Positions 52,543-64,000 of a DNA stretch of 64,000 bases are shown in pieces. Within the stretch, counting starts at the first letter, position 1, and every line of letters begins with the position of its first letter. The notes beneath the pieces were generated by a model. It worked only from the letters and a program-made list of their open reading frames with translations. It did no database searches and was not told the origin of the DNA. Origin of the DNA: Mytilinidion resinicola (Eukaryota; Ascomycota; Dothideomycetes; Mytilinidiales; Mytilinidiaceae). Both the position numbers and the translations under genes were made by a program. The stretch is taken from positions 257,829 through 321,828 of the forward strand of contig NW_022985460.1 in NCBI RefSeq assembly GCF_010093595.1, given 5' to 3'.

Positions 52543-54588
52543 ATGTCTCGAATACCTGCAGCGAAAAGGCGGCGTCTCTCGCCCCAAAAGTCGGGAGCAT
52601 CCGCCAGCCCGCCCCCGAAATCTGCCAAAGTAAATGGAAACGCACAGAACGACTATCTTGTCACCGCTTCGAAATGGAACTTGGAGCAAGAATACGAGCA
52701 ACGGCCACGAAAAGTCAAAAGCAAGGAGAAGGAGAACTCGAGACTACCAATTAGGACATCGAAAGGCTGGGTGGAACCTGAAGCAGTACTAGAGCCAGAG
52801 GTTGCGGCCGAGGAGTCGGATAGTTTCTTGGGTTTCGGAGATGAAGACGACGGCAGCGAGGAGGAGGAACCAGTGCCAGAAAAGCCCAAGGTTTCTTTGA
52901 AGCAGCAGATACTGGAAGCAAAGGAGGAGTTGGCAAGGCTGGCGAGCCTCATTAATGAGGACCCGGAAGAACATACAGGCTCACTGAGGGCGTTGGCGCA
53001 AATCGCTTCGTCGGAGAATATTACAATCCGCAAATTGGCATTGGCGACCCAATTGGCTATTTATAAGGACATTATTCCTGGATATCGAATACGACCCGCA
53101 AGGGAAGACGAGATGAAGACGAAGCTATCGAAAGAAGTCAAGAAGCTCTGGACTTTTGAGCAGTCATTGGTCTCCACATATCAGAACTACGTGCGGGAGC
53201 TGGCAAAGCTAGCAAAGGGTAGTAATGGCGCCTCATCAGAAGAAGTTGCCGGCCTAGCAACAGTCGCTATCAGCTGCGCGTGCAATCTCCTTGTTGCAGT
53301 CCCGCACTTCAATTTCCGAGGAGACCTTTTGAAGATCCTCGTCGACAAATTGAGCGGCAAACGAGTCGATGGTGATTTTTCAAGATGCCGCGAAACTCTA
53401 GAAACCATGTTCCGGAACGACGAGGACGGGAACGCGTCCCTTGACGCAGTTACGATGTTGACGAAGATGATGAAGGCCCGCCATTATTACGTGGACGAAA
53501 GTGTTCTAAATACGTTCCTCCACCTACGGCTGCTCTCTGAATTCTCACAAAAAGCTTCGCAGAATTCCGTTGACAGACCGTCGGAAGACGCTATGGCTGG
53601 GAAGAAACTGAAACAAAAGCGCGAGTTTCGGACGAAGAAGACGCGGAAGCTGTTGAAAGAGCGCAAGGCCATCGAAAAAGAGTTCAAGGAAGCTGACGCG
53701 ACAGTGAGCCACGAGGAACGCGATCGTATGCAAGCGGAGACGCTCAAAATGGTGTTCGTTGCTTACTTCCGCATTCTTAAAGCGAGGTCCCCGAAATTGA
53801 TGGGCGCAGTTCTGGAGGGATTGGCAAGATATGCCCATCTCATAAATCAAGACTTCTTCGGGGACATTCTGGAGGCCCTCAAGGATCTCATACACTATGC
53901 AGAATCTGTTGCGAACGACGATAGTGACGAAGAAGACGCCGAAGATATTGAGGAAGAAACCCCTCGTAATGCCAGCCGCGAGTCGCTGCTCTGCGTTATT
54001 ACAGCATTTGCTCTCCTTCAAGGGCAAGACGGTAGCATGGCAGCGACGACACTTAAACTTGATCTGAACTTTTTCATTACTCATCTTTATCGGATTCTAC
54101 ACCCCGTCTCTCTGAACGCCGACATTGAGTTTAGCGCAAAGTCCCTTCATCTTCCTGATCCGCATGCTCCCGACGCTGCGTCGAATCCCAACAAGGTCAA
54201 CATCCAAACCACCACCGTGCTACTATTGCGTTCGCTTTCCTCAGTCTTGCTTCCTCAGGCCGCAGTAAGATCTGTGTCTCCGATCCGTGTGGCTGCATTT
54301 TGCAAGCAGCTCATGACCGCATCTTTACAACTACCCGAGAAGTCCTGTCTAGCGATGCTAGGCCTCATGAACAAAGTGACTAAGATACATGGACGCAAGA
54401 TCGGTGCTCTGTGGCACTCGGAAGAGAGAAGAGGTGACGGTGTGTTTGATGCCACGAGGGAGGAAATTGAGGGAAGTAATCCTTTTGCTAGTACTGTCTG
54501 GGAGGGAGAGATACTGAGGAGGCATTTCTGCCCTGCTGTCAGGGAGGCTGTCGTTGGGATTGAGAAGAATATTGCTGAGGCGGAATAG
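52543..54588 (+). CDS. NOC3: nucleolar complex-associated protein 3 (NOC3)
   Basis: Intronless, 681 residues. Noc3p pairs with Noc2p to move pre-60S particles from nucleolus to nucleoplasm and has also been linked to replication initiation in yeast. The N-terminus is basic (MSRIPAAKRRRLSPQK), followed by an acidic tract (SDSFLGFGDEDDGSEEEE). The NOC3 domain is LKQQILEAKEELARLASLIN, then GSLRALAQIASSENITIRKL, LATQLAIYKDIIPGYRIRP and TYQNYVRELAKLA. The basic KKLKQKREFRTKKTRKLLKE region (~360-380) and the CBF/Mak21-type C-terminus (LKLDLNFFITHLYRILHPV, AFCKQLMTASLQLPEKSCLA, TKIHGRKIGALWHSEERRGD) complete it. Start: first ATG of the frame. Confidence 0.95.
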   Translation: MSRIPAAKRRRLSPQKSGASASPPPKSAKVNGNAQNDYLVTASKWNLEQEYEQRPRKVKSKEKENSRLPIRTSKGWVEPEAVLEPEVAAEESDSFLGFGDEDDGSEEEEPVPEKPKVSLKQQILEAKEELARLASLINEDPEEHTGSLRALAQIASSENITIRKLALATQLAIYKDIIPGYRIRPAREDEMKTKLSKEVKKLWTFEQSLVSTYQNYVRELAKLAKGSNGASSEEVAGLATVAISCACNLLVAVPHFNFRGDLLKILVDKLSGKRVDGDFSRCRETLETMFRNDEDGNASLDAVTMLTKMMKARHYYVDESVLNTFLHLRLLSEFSQKASQNSVDRPSEDAMAGKKLKQKREFRTKKTRKLLKERKAIEKEFKEADATVSHEERDRMQAETLKMVFVAYFRILKARSPKLMGAVLEGLARYAHLINQDFFGDILEALKDLIHYAESVANDDSDEEDAEDIEEETPRNASRESLLCVITAFALLQGQDGSMAATTLKLDLNFFITHLYRILHPVSLNADIEFSAKSLHLPDPHAPDAASNPNKVNIQTTTVLLLRSLSSVLLPQAAVRSVSPIRVAAFCKQLMTASLQLPEKSCLAMLGLMNKVTKIHGRKIGALWHSEERRGDGVFDATREEIEGSNPFASTVWEGEILRRHFCPAVREAVVGIEKNIAEAE

Positions 54589-54883
54589 ATGATTAGCTAG
54601 AACCATACTATGATGATACCTTGAAATCCTACCATCTGAAACTATAAGTTCTGTGATCTCGCAGTTCCAATTCACTTCGTGATAGTCCGTTAGATCACCC
54701 TGGTTGGCCACCTTGGAGCCGAGGATTTGCCGGCCTACGTGAAGCAGCAGCGCGTCGACCTCACACTTTCAAGCTGCTCCATCATTTTGCGACCACTTCA
54801 TCAACCCTGCAATCCTCTCCAAAGCTCTAACGTCTGTTGCATAGAAATTCCGAAGGTGTCTGGTTCTGTCAACAGCTCTCAAG

Positions 54884-55820
54884 ATGCCGCAAACTGCAGC
54901 AGGTAGGTTGCCCATCCCGTTGCCATCACGATGCACCACGAGACAGCAACTAACGTCCTCAGTGCGCACAACGCCCTCGCATACGGACCTCCCTCCTTCT
55001 GTGGAGAAAGCGTACTACCGGAAGTGCATCGACCTCCGAAGGCGCATCAATGACATTGAAGAGAACAACGCTGGCACTCAGCTACGGCTCAAGCGACTCA
55101 ACCGGGCAATCACTAAGATGCGCCTTGAGCGAGCCTTCTTGCTGGAGCAGCTAGCCCAGCGAATGGAGTACAATGTGGACGAGTCGGACCGCAGTAGCAG
55201 CCCCCCGCCTACGGTATGTCTATGTGCGAGCGAGATTCGCAGCAAGAAGTGATGGCTGACGAGAGTATCCACAGCCGCAAGACAAGCCCCTTCGCAGCAA
55301 GCGGTCGCATCGGAAGAACACGCCAACATTGGGGGCTCACCCAAGTGGGAATTTGGCTCCTCAGCATCCCTCCCCACCTGCCACTCAGCACCAGCATCAC
55401 CAAACAATCCTCAATCCAATGCGCACATTGTCGTCCGCTCACTCTACCCCCGATCCGAGCCGCTCTGGCCCAATCTTCTTCAATAATGTGCCCGGAAGCG
55501 CGGCATCCCCACCCGTCAATGGCACTGGCGCCACGCCGCTGCCTCCCATCCACTCGCATCTGCCGCCCCTGCACCCCCATCAGCCTCAGGTCCACCCGGG
55601 TCAGCCTGGCGCATACTTTGAGGCGCCCTACGATGACCGGCGCCCGCACAATAGCGAAGCAGAATATGCTGAGCGAAGGCGAGCGTATTCTGGCGGTCAG
55701 GGCGCACCAGTTGAGGGCCTCGAGGGCACCAATGGGGACAGGAGAGGACAGGATACTGAAATGGGAGATGCACCGGCTGGAGCAGGATTCGGTGGTGGAT
55801 TCACTGCGGTGAATAGGTAG
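54884..55820 (+). CDS. INO80 complex subunit F-like protein
   Basis: Three exons, 54884-54902, 54963-55213 and 55275-55820 (introns 60 and 61 nt), 271 residues. The conserved part at ~14-75 is LPPSVEKAYYRKCIDLRRRI, NDIEENNAGTQLRLKRLNRA and ITKMRLERAFLLEQLAQRM, a coiled-coil of the type found in INO80 subunit F (TFPT-like) domains. The remainder is Pro/His/Gly-rich and disordered. The likely place is the nuclear INO80 chromatin remodeller; the family call rests on the coiled-coil only. Start ATG is in a good context (CAAGATGCC) and exon 1 encodes only MPQTAA plus one base. Confidence 0.7.
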
Positions 55821-56522
55821 GAAGAGGGCAGGAAACGGGTTCACGGCTGACTGGTGGCAACGTTTATGATTTCACCAGGTTGCTGATTAGATCGTATGGT
55901 GGACACCGATCTCGAATCCAAACCTACTCGCGTTTTTCGCAGTCGTACTTGGTGGACGGGAGGTGGCACTACAGATCTCGGGGGTCTTCAGAAAGAGGTT
56001 AAAGGCAGCAGCGATGGTGTTATGGCGGTTGAACTTTCACTAGTACTGGCGTTGGAAGGTCACAGGCTATGATTTCCTGGCTTTTGCGGCAAAATCTTGG
56101 TGGCGACACTGCAATCTGCAGTTCGATTATCCGCTTTTTGCTTGGTAGCTGCATGTATTTTTAGCCACTAGAATCCTACTGTCTGACTAGCTTTCCATTT
56201 GGAGATCTTCACATCACACCCTTATTGCTAGAGAAAATGTTTCTACATTCTTGCGGACTTGCTATGGAGGAGCGTCAATATACGCGTCGCTTAGGGACTC
56301 AATCATTATATCATAGGTACGGAGTACTTCCAAGCCTATGTATAGACCGAGCACGACCATATGTTCGGACCAACCTGGGTACTTGGCCGTGAAATGTACA
56401 GTCTATAGTCTTAGAAACTCGTGAGAATCGTGATAGATGCATGTCATGCTGAATATGCGCCCGAATGCCCGTGAAACGACAACCAAAAAGGGGACGAGAG
56501 CCGTCACCCAACTTCTAATCCA
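55821..56522. other. convergent intergenic region
   Basis: Between the 3' ends of the INO80F-like and MFS genes. Nothing recognisable. Confidence 0.4.
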
Positions 56523-58418
56523 TTAATGAGGAACGCTTTCTTCCTCGCTTTCATCTGCGGTTGGTGCAGAAGCGGGGAACTCGGGCTCGTCGAGATAAAC
56601 TGCAACAGTATTGATTAGCGGTTGAAATTAGAAGGGGTGTAAATAGCTCTGACGTACCATGGGGTCTAATGAACAAACTACAAATGAAAGCCAATCCAAA
56701 GGTCGCAGTTAGGCAGATGAAGACCGTCTGCCTGAACTTACCGACCGTCGCACCGTAGATTGCATTGAAGATAACGGGCCCAAGAATACGACCCAAGGCA
56801 TGCAAAAGGCCCACGGCTCCCAACAGCTGGCCGGTGCGGTCTGGAGGAACGTGTTTTGTGAGAGCCGAGCCGAGAGTAGGAGAGCCAATGCCACCTGCAG
56901 AAGCTAGGGCACCTGACAAGATGAAGGCGCCGCCACTTCGAGCGAGAGTATAGCCCAGGAACCCTGCCATGTCAAATAGCACAGCAACACGGATGACGTA
57001 AAGATCGAATTTGTCTGAGCCAGTGTTGCGTTGCTTGGACGTCCCAGTGGATCCGCGCACAAGACGTGTGACGATGGGTAAGAGGACTATCAGAGAGATA
57101 ACCCTACAACTGTTAACGATCGAGACAAATTTGCTGGTTTCGAGGTTCCCCCATCCGAATTCAATGTTGGTGTAGTAGACGACGATAGTCATCGCGCCCA
57201 TAGCAACGCTGAACATAATCAAGTCGACAGACGCGAGAAGCATCAAGTTCCGGCGTATGGCACCGCTTGAGCCTTCGCCAGTCGGATAAAGAATCTTAAG
57301 AGGTTCGACAAGGGTGTAGCTTCGAATTTGGTTAATCCAGTCTGCAGCGGGTCCTAATCTTTCTACCTCGATCCTATGTTTCTCTTGTGCAACAGTTTGC
57401 CGAGCTTTAGAAAGAGATTCTGGAATGAAAATTAAGAGGAAAAGAATGAAGGCGGCATGGCATCCGAGCGCAATATAGAACGCGGACAAAACGGACCCGG
57501 TGCCTTTGATTATATATCCGGAAATGATAGGTCCTAGGGCAATGCCAGTGAAGAGGCAGCCATGGAAGTATCCGAATGCAACGTTCCTTAATTGAGGAGC
57601 AGTGCAGTCAGTGGCATAAGAGTGGGCCACAGCCATGCCGACAATGAAGGAACCCGTGAGGCCGTCCATGGCCATCCCCAGGAGAATCCAATTGACGCTG
57701 ATAGTATCCGGGAATGTGGCCGTGAAGATAGTGACGACCTCTCCTACGAGCATGCCCAACGTCGTCAATATGAGGATTGGCTTGCGACCGTGTCGATCGG
57801 ACAGAGCTCCTAGGTATGGACTCGTGATTGCTGATAGCAAGCCAGAGATCAGACTCCCGTACAGTGTGAATTGCGCAACGCGCTTCTGGACTTCTGGTAT
57901 TCTGCATTGGGGATTGTCGTCACCAAACACAACTGGCAGTAGAGAGAACTGGGGGTCTGTCCTTGAGGCTTCGGCCATGTACTCGCGACATATCAGGGTT
58001 AGAATAAGGTTGAGTTTTGGCACAATGATGCCACCGAAAGCGAGTGTGAAGAGAAGGAAGGGTGGCAAGAGCCAGTAAACCTGTCACTCGGGTTAGAATC
58101 ACAATTGTGATTGGTGAGAGAGTCCAGACTTACCGAAGGCTTCTTCCACCACGGCAAGCCGTTGAAATCTCTCATGCCCTGCCATGCAGGGACAGCATGC
58201 TCTCCATCGCCAAAGGTTGAGACGCTGCCGTAGTGACTCGACGACCCATCTCCAAGTAACGGACTCTCCTCAGTGCTATCATATTGCTCCAAATTAGTTA
58301 TGCCACCTTTGTCTACCCTATCGTCATCTCGGTACCGACTCGAGGCCCGACTTGGTGCGCCAATGCGCACACCAGCCTCGGCGTCGGCGTCTGCCGTGAA
58401 CACGGCTTCATTATCCAT
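56523..58418 (-). CDS. MFS transporter (drug:H+ antiporter/TetA-like type)
   Basis: Three exons on the minus strand, 58418-58134, 58080-56658 and 56599-56523 (introns 53 and 58 nt), 594 residues. A ~95-residue hydrophilic N-terminus is followed by about twelve hydrophobic segments. SDRHGRKPILILTTLGMLVG is the MFS motif A after helix 2, and a large central loop lies between helices 6 and 7 (KARQTVAQEKHRIEVERLGP). GGIGSPTLGSALTKHVPPDR, TGQLLGAVGLLHALGRILGP and ATFGLAFICSLFIRPHG are near the end; the tail is acidic. The type resembles tetracycline-resistance-like MFS proteins. Substrate unknown. Confidence 0.9.
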
Positions 58419-61400
58419 GCTGAAATCGAGGGGAGAATGTCGAATTGGGCCAAGCTACCTCAACGAGGCAGATGGAGGATGATTGTGAGTCCGATAAGGG
58501 CGCAAGAAGCACCTGGTCGGTAGTTGATAGCGCCCAGGTCACGTCTCATGTCTATCGCAGAGTCCACGCAGAGCCACTAGCATGTCCGGATCATAGAGGG
58601 AGTGTAGCTGCGTGATTGGGTAACAGTGAGGGGAGTCGTCCGAGAATTGGTGCGTGAATGGCGCTGCTTTCTAATCCTCGTCGGAGATGGCTTTATATCT
58701 CGTCGCCGGAAATAAGTGAGGGTGTATAATCGAAGAAGTGGTCTTGATTGAGGCTGTCGATCTAGTGGGTGCGCGATGGACGCAGTCGCGGTGGTGGAAA
58801 TGGTGATGCCAGGACCGTGGACGCGTTGTTCGTACCTTGATGGGATGAAACGATGACGATGACGACGTCGAAGATCGGCTGAAGAGAGGCCGATGTGGCT
58901 GAGCTGGTCCCCCTTTTTCAGCTTGTAGTTGACTACACAGCCACTCAGCTGACATAAGTACTTACGTACGTAACTATGCACTTAGACACTCACTACATCT
59001 CACGGGCTGGGTACGAAGTACCCATCATACAGCTGAAGGCTTTTGGAAAGCTGGCATCCTGAGTTTGCTCAGATAGTAGAAACATGATTTAGCAGGGACT
59101 TGCGATTTACGAGATGGATTACAGTTGTCTGCATGCCATCGACCATCAAACCAACCGTAGTCTATGAATGCGGATAGTCGATGTATAATGCTTCTCGTCC
59201 ATGGAAATTGAATCGCATAGCTGAGAATCATCAGTCTATTAGTATTCTAATCAGTTGCGGGACGACTGCGTTACGTTACCTTGTTTGTTTAGCTGCGTCT
59301 CCGGCCTGTGAAGTCTACTTGATAGTATTACAAGATTCATGCCTGGGTAGGATGTCGTTCCGTTGTTCCCATTTTCCTTGAATCATACCTGCAATTTCTC
59401 TCTGCAATCTTTCTTCCAAGTGTTCAATCGTTGAGACCGACCGATGTCTGGCTAATTTACTTCTCCAGCATCTACCAAGCCTATGGAGCTGGTCTTTCTT
59501 TTCGTCCACATCTTTTCCCGCTCAAATACCTGCCCATCCTTGCTCATGCGTCTCAACCACTTTTCTGGACTCGTAGTGCTTATAGAAAGTGAGTAGTTGT
59601 TGGGAAGACCGTCTTTTGTGACGTCGAAACTAGACGAAGGAAGCTTGCGAAAGTCAGGCTATCCCTTCTTTCATGACAACACCGAATTGCTTTGAAATAC
59701 ACCACCAGTAGTTTCATCGCAATTAGTTTCCACGTCATATTGGAGGCGCAGTAAAAGAAATACGTTACGGGGCTTCCAATTGGTCTGAACGAATCTGGGC
59801 GGGACACAAGTTTACTATATGTAAGCCTTAAACGGACTTCCGAATGATATTCTGTCATCCCCTTCCTAACCGCTACAACACATGGAAAGAAGAAACATGA
59901 TCGAGACGCTGGCTATACTGAGTACCTGCAGATCGTACCGAGACAATCTCGAACGCTTTAGGAGACAGCCGTTTTGATCTGGTTTCTCCCATCAAGTATT
60001 GCCCATGTACAATGCACGATAACCAGACAGCCACTTCAAATCGGGGACAATGTTTCAAGAGTTCCAATCTAGTCCTTCGAGGTAAACCCCCGAAATGGAA
60101 CTGCAATAGCTATATATCTTCCTCTTTATGGTCGTCGCAAACTCCTACTACATAAAGTGATCGATGTGGGTGGATCGTCTCACAGGGATCCGATTGTTTC
60201 CCTTACTCAAAGACCATGATCGAGACGGTTGAGGCTAGGGCTCTACTTCAATGGACATGATTGGTCGATCCCGCGCAAGCCTCCGCCATTATTCACCATA
60301 ACTTCAGGTTAGAGAAAGCGAAGAAAGAAGACTGACGTATCCCTTTTATAGTATACACGCTTCACTGTCCAGAACTAGATAGGGGTATGGTTGATCCGAA
60401 TAACACCCGCGTACAGCTGCCAGGTGGGCGTTCCTCACAATGTGACAAGACGTATCTTTTACTTTGGCTGCATGACTTGCACGACAGATTTCATTCCTTG
60501 TTTTCCACATTCGCCAGTCGGACATCCTTGGAGTAATGCTAGAGACTTCTGCCTTCGTGATTCTCTGCTGTTATTACGTCAGGCAGGTGACTGCTCCAGA
60601 TGCTTCAACCAACCAAGCCCTCAACGCTACACCTCGGTGACGATCTTCCGAAGTGTCGTGACGATTGCGGAGGACGAGTGGCTTCAAGCACTCATGCACA
60701 ATGGGTGTGCTTAAAGAAGGCATCCAATCAAGCGCCCATTGATTCAAAGCCATTGGCAATATTGAGCCACCAGTCATTCGGCAGTTACACGAAGGAAATG
60801 AAACGACCTTTCATTTGATCACCTTGCGAGGCTGTGCACAGGTCCTTATCGCTGCATGTTCATCATGCGCGCTTCGGCAAATTAAACTTGCCTCGTGGGA
60901 GCGACGCAGAGATGATTGGTTCGAATTTCAGTCATTGTAGCCTGCATCCATCCGCTCCAGGTGAATGGACTTCGATTATCGTGTTTACCCCGCGATATCC
61001 TCGAGCAAACCTGCTTGGATGCTCAGCCTGATTGCTTTAGCCCCAAAACGGTCAAGGGAGAACGCAAGGAGACGAAAATAGCTGTTCGCAAGGCGAGCAT
61101 CGTTTCGGTTGTTCGCCTTGTTGCCTGACATGCACTCCTCCGGAATCCATCACAAGATTGCATTATTAAAAGCACGACATCAGTTTCAGAAGCACCGCGG
61201 AAGCATACATCCAGCGGTAAATATAGAGGCTAAAAATTTGGATGCCTAGAGTTTGATAATGCTAGTTGAGTAATTGACTTGCGCGAAGAGCTCGTGCTTA
61301 CCAAACACTAAATTCAGCCTTATCGGTTAGAACTATGCGTCACCAACACCTGCATCTAAGCATAATTTTTCTGGGAAGAGTTCTCTGACAACGACAAGTA

Positions 61401-64000
61401 AACAATGACCACCCCGTTCCGAAGAGAAGAGTTGCGAGAGACAACTTGAGCACCCATTGGCCATACTTGGATATAAATCCAGCTTTGAAGTGCTGGCGTC
61501 ACCCACAACCAGAGAACCAACCGGTCCGCCTGCATCTCTGCCCGGGTGCCCCGCAACTGCCAACTCAGCCTTCATCCACCTACTATACTTGATTCGTCTG
61601 AGAGCGCCTTGCTCGACATCCCGCGGAACAGCAAACAGTTGCATTGCATTCTTTGCCTTCTTTCTCAGGCGGGACGACGCAAGTGGTATGTCTGGCACCA
61701 CGGGTTGCTACATCCGGCGTCTCAAGAGAGACACTGCATTTGGGGCGTAAAGGGCTTTTGGAATAGTCCACTGCGAAAGCTTCAACGGAGTTCTACGAAG
61801 ATAGACGGAGATATTTCGTTACACATGGGTTTCAGCCTTCAGACAGCGAAACAAGATCGACACGAGATTTAGCTCTCGCGAAGCGGGGAATGCTATATTC
61901 GGTTACGTGATACGTCTCGCACGTTCACTTGCTCGTTTGCTCCTTTTATCCGCTCGACACCCACGGAATCTTCCGCTCGCTGCGCGTTTCTGCACATGTA
62001 TGAAGGATTTACCAGCCTCTGAGATATCCTGGGGTAAGCAGGTTGCCTAGCATCAGCAATGAGGTCGTAGCCAGCTAGGATCAATCTGACAAGCTGCCTC
62101 TAAGCAGAGATTACTCCCTTCGTACGGAGAGCTGACACAGGGTTGAAGCTGAGTCGCGCTTTCATACTCTGCACGACGGACTCAAGCTTGTACTTCAATC
62201 AATGGCCTTCCGGGAGAATGGAGCATGTTGTGGCACATAGGACGACCGTATGGATGGAGCCGAGCGAGAAGGCGATGTCGGAGCTCAGCTGCCCGTGTGG
62301 TAAATAGGACATAAATGATGGTGTTTTGTCTTACGGCATAGCTCACCTGCGTCGGCTTCGTGAATTTTCTAGATGCCTTCTAGATAGCACTAGAATTTCA
62401 AGAATGCTATTGGGTGGGTTCTTTCTTCTAGCGTCGTGGAGATGTGCGCGTGATCCCTGACCATACCACCATCTTTCCGTAGTGGTTGCTTAAGTTACTA
62501 TGCACAGAGACATGCGAGACTGTATCTGACTAGTGCATTGATGAGAAGCCTTAGACTCCGCCCAGCAGAGTTAGGACACGTGATGCAAGGGATGGGACCG
62601 CAATTGTGGCAGTACCACATTTCAGGCCCGAGGAGTACCGCGCCTTCAGAAATCAGACTTGGAGTAACCATGATAATGTTTGCCTTCAATACTTTGGCCG
62701 CGTGAGAGCCATATGACTATTGCGCATGGTGGTACGTTGTCTTCTCATGTCACCAGAGTTAACCGGAGAGACCAGAGCGATGGTATAAGGCAAATGCGTA
62801 GTCAGGAGACAAATGGAGGAAGTCGGACAGCTCAACTTAGCTTCTCGGATGGTCCCGGCCGCGATTCCGCAGCAGGACGGTGCTGATTCATGATAGTAAA
62901 CAAGGTCCATGTATTCGAAACTTGGAACTGAAACATACATTGCTACTCACAAACCTCCCTATGGCACCTCGCAAGATGAGATCCGATCGCACTTTAGAAC
63001 ATGATCCTACCTCACGTAGACCTCTATTAAGCTGCCAGGGCGGAACCAAATGTCGGATCGAAGCATTGAGCAGGAGAATCACTGCTCAGGGGAAGCTAAG
63101 TAGTCCTCTCACCAGCAAAATGCATGTAGACGCGGTTCCTTTCCTGGTGTGCGCAACAGTCCCATTTACTTATTGCCATCTTGTTTGCTATCCCGCCATT
63201 TCAGCCAATAAATATTGCTGCCTTTTAAAGTGTTTGAAAAATTTATACTGCTTCCGGCTGTATGGATTATGAGGGGGTGTCGCTGTGTGCCTCGCAATCG
63301 GATTCTATAGCAAGTTAGATTCAGAGATTCTTCAAGAACTGCCATATTTAACGTAAAAATTACCACTACCAGCTATTGCAGCTCCACTTGAGGATTATGA
63401 ATATTTACCTTACGGGTTTTCCAGGAAAGGCCGGTCCTCTACGTGGAACAACCGTGAAGTAATTGAGCCATTTGCGTATGGGTATCCGTAGGCTCCAGAG
63501 CTATAATAGAAATTACTCATGTGATGCTCTGGAAAAAGCCACTACCGACTCAAAGGTAACCTACTCCGGGTAAAAGGATACAACGACTGCTCTGGTTGCC
63601 CGGGTATGGGCAATGGGATTGCAATACAAAGGGTTTCCTCAGAAAGCTGTGTAGAATACTAATGTCGTCGTAAGAGCGCTGGAAGCGGGTCTGTTTGACT
63701 TGAGATGCTCGATAAATTGGTTGTGATTTCGAAAGTCTTCGCATTTCCATGTTTACTCCGAGGAATCACAAAGTAGCAACACACGTCATCTCCTATACGT
63801 TGTACTAGGGAAATTTGAGCAGGCCGAAGTTTGAGCAGGTTGAATTCCGCAAGATTGCTTGCGTCCAATGGTCCGGCGGGGAGGTTCAACGACTGTCTGT
63901 TGCGCTGGACTCGCTGGCGTATTCGCTGGCGTATTCGCTGGCATCGCTGGCCAGTCTTTGACTAACACGATGCGTGTCGCGTGGTTTGAAAGGACTCCCT
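58419..64000. other. 5.6 kb without a supportable gene
   Basis: Both strands carry only short frames without recognisable domains. Composition is not TA-extreme, so this is not a RIP relic. 58,419-58,990 is the upstream region of the MFS gene. A short tandem repeat (CGCTGGCGTATT, about three units) lies at 63911-63946. Long 3' or 5' UTRs, non-coding RNA genes or fast-evolving small secreted proteins cannot be excluded. Confidence 0.4.

Overview
The window is nuclear DNA of a filamentous ascomycete (Pezizomycotina, most likely a dothideomycete). The signs are genes with many 50-110 nt GT-AG introns, some with CTAAC/CTGAC branch sites; HET incompatibility-type proteins; a fungal rhodopsin-type membrane protein; and transposon relics full of TA-rich stop codons of the kind left by repeat-induced point mutation (RIP). 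Splice models below were built by reading frames and consensus sites; no transcript was available.

Layout. 1-5,400: a tRNA 3' end, ATP synthase subunit 5 (OSCP), a frameshifted RING protein and a small single-span membrane protein. 6,600-10,000: an accessory stretch of broken genes (a frameshifted unknown, a secreted-peptidase-like relic, a HET fragment), including a second copy of a ~200 bp module found after the RING gene. 11,000-17,900: a secreted type B carboxylesterase, a TcuA/fumarate-reductase-like flavoprotein and a complete HET gene. 17,900-36,200: a transposon graveyard with a MITE-like inverted repeat, a non-LTR retrotransposon, a complete Fot1/pogo element, a second pogo relic split by a Mutator-like element (MULE-1), a second MULE containing a 950 bp assembly gap, and a related non-autonomous element. 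At its right border lies a truncated Erg26-like dehydrogenase.

37,600-58,400 is conserved core: NKP2-type kinetochore subunit, EAF3 (NuA4/Rpd3S), a rhodopsin-like membrane protein, nicotinamide riboside kinase, an ARMH3/DUF1741 protein, an AhpD-like protein, D-amino acid oxidase, NIP7, NOC3, an INO80 subunit F-like protein and an MFS transporter. Three pairs are head-to-head (NKP2/EAF3, NRK1/ARMH3, NIP7/NOC3). NIP7 and NOC3 both act in 60S ribosome assembly and share 163 bp of upstream DNA. 58,400-64,000 holds no gene I can support.

The most unusual material is the transposon block. Two MULEs with perfect 9 bp target duplications and a related 626 bp element carry terminal inverted repeats built of three copies of a GGGGTGTRYR-type unit, plus subterminal arrays of a TACGTGAG-type motif. 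Several elements also show abrupt borders between clean and RIP-riddled sequence.
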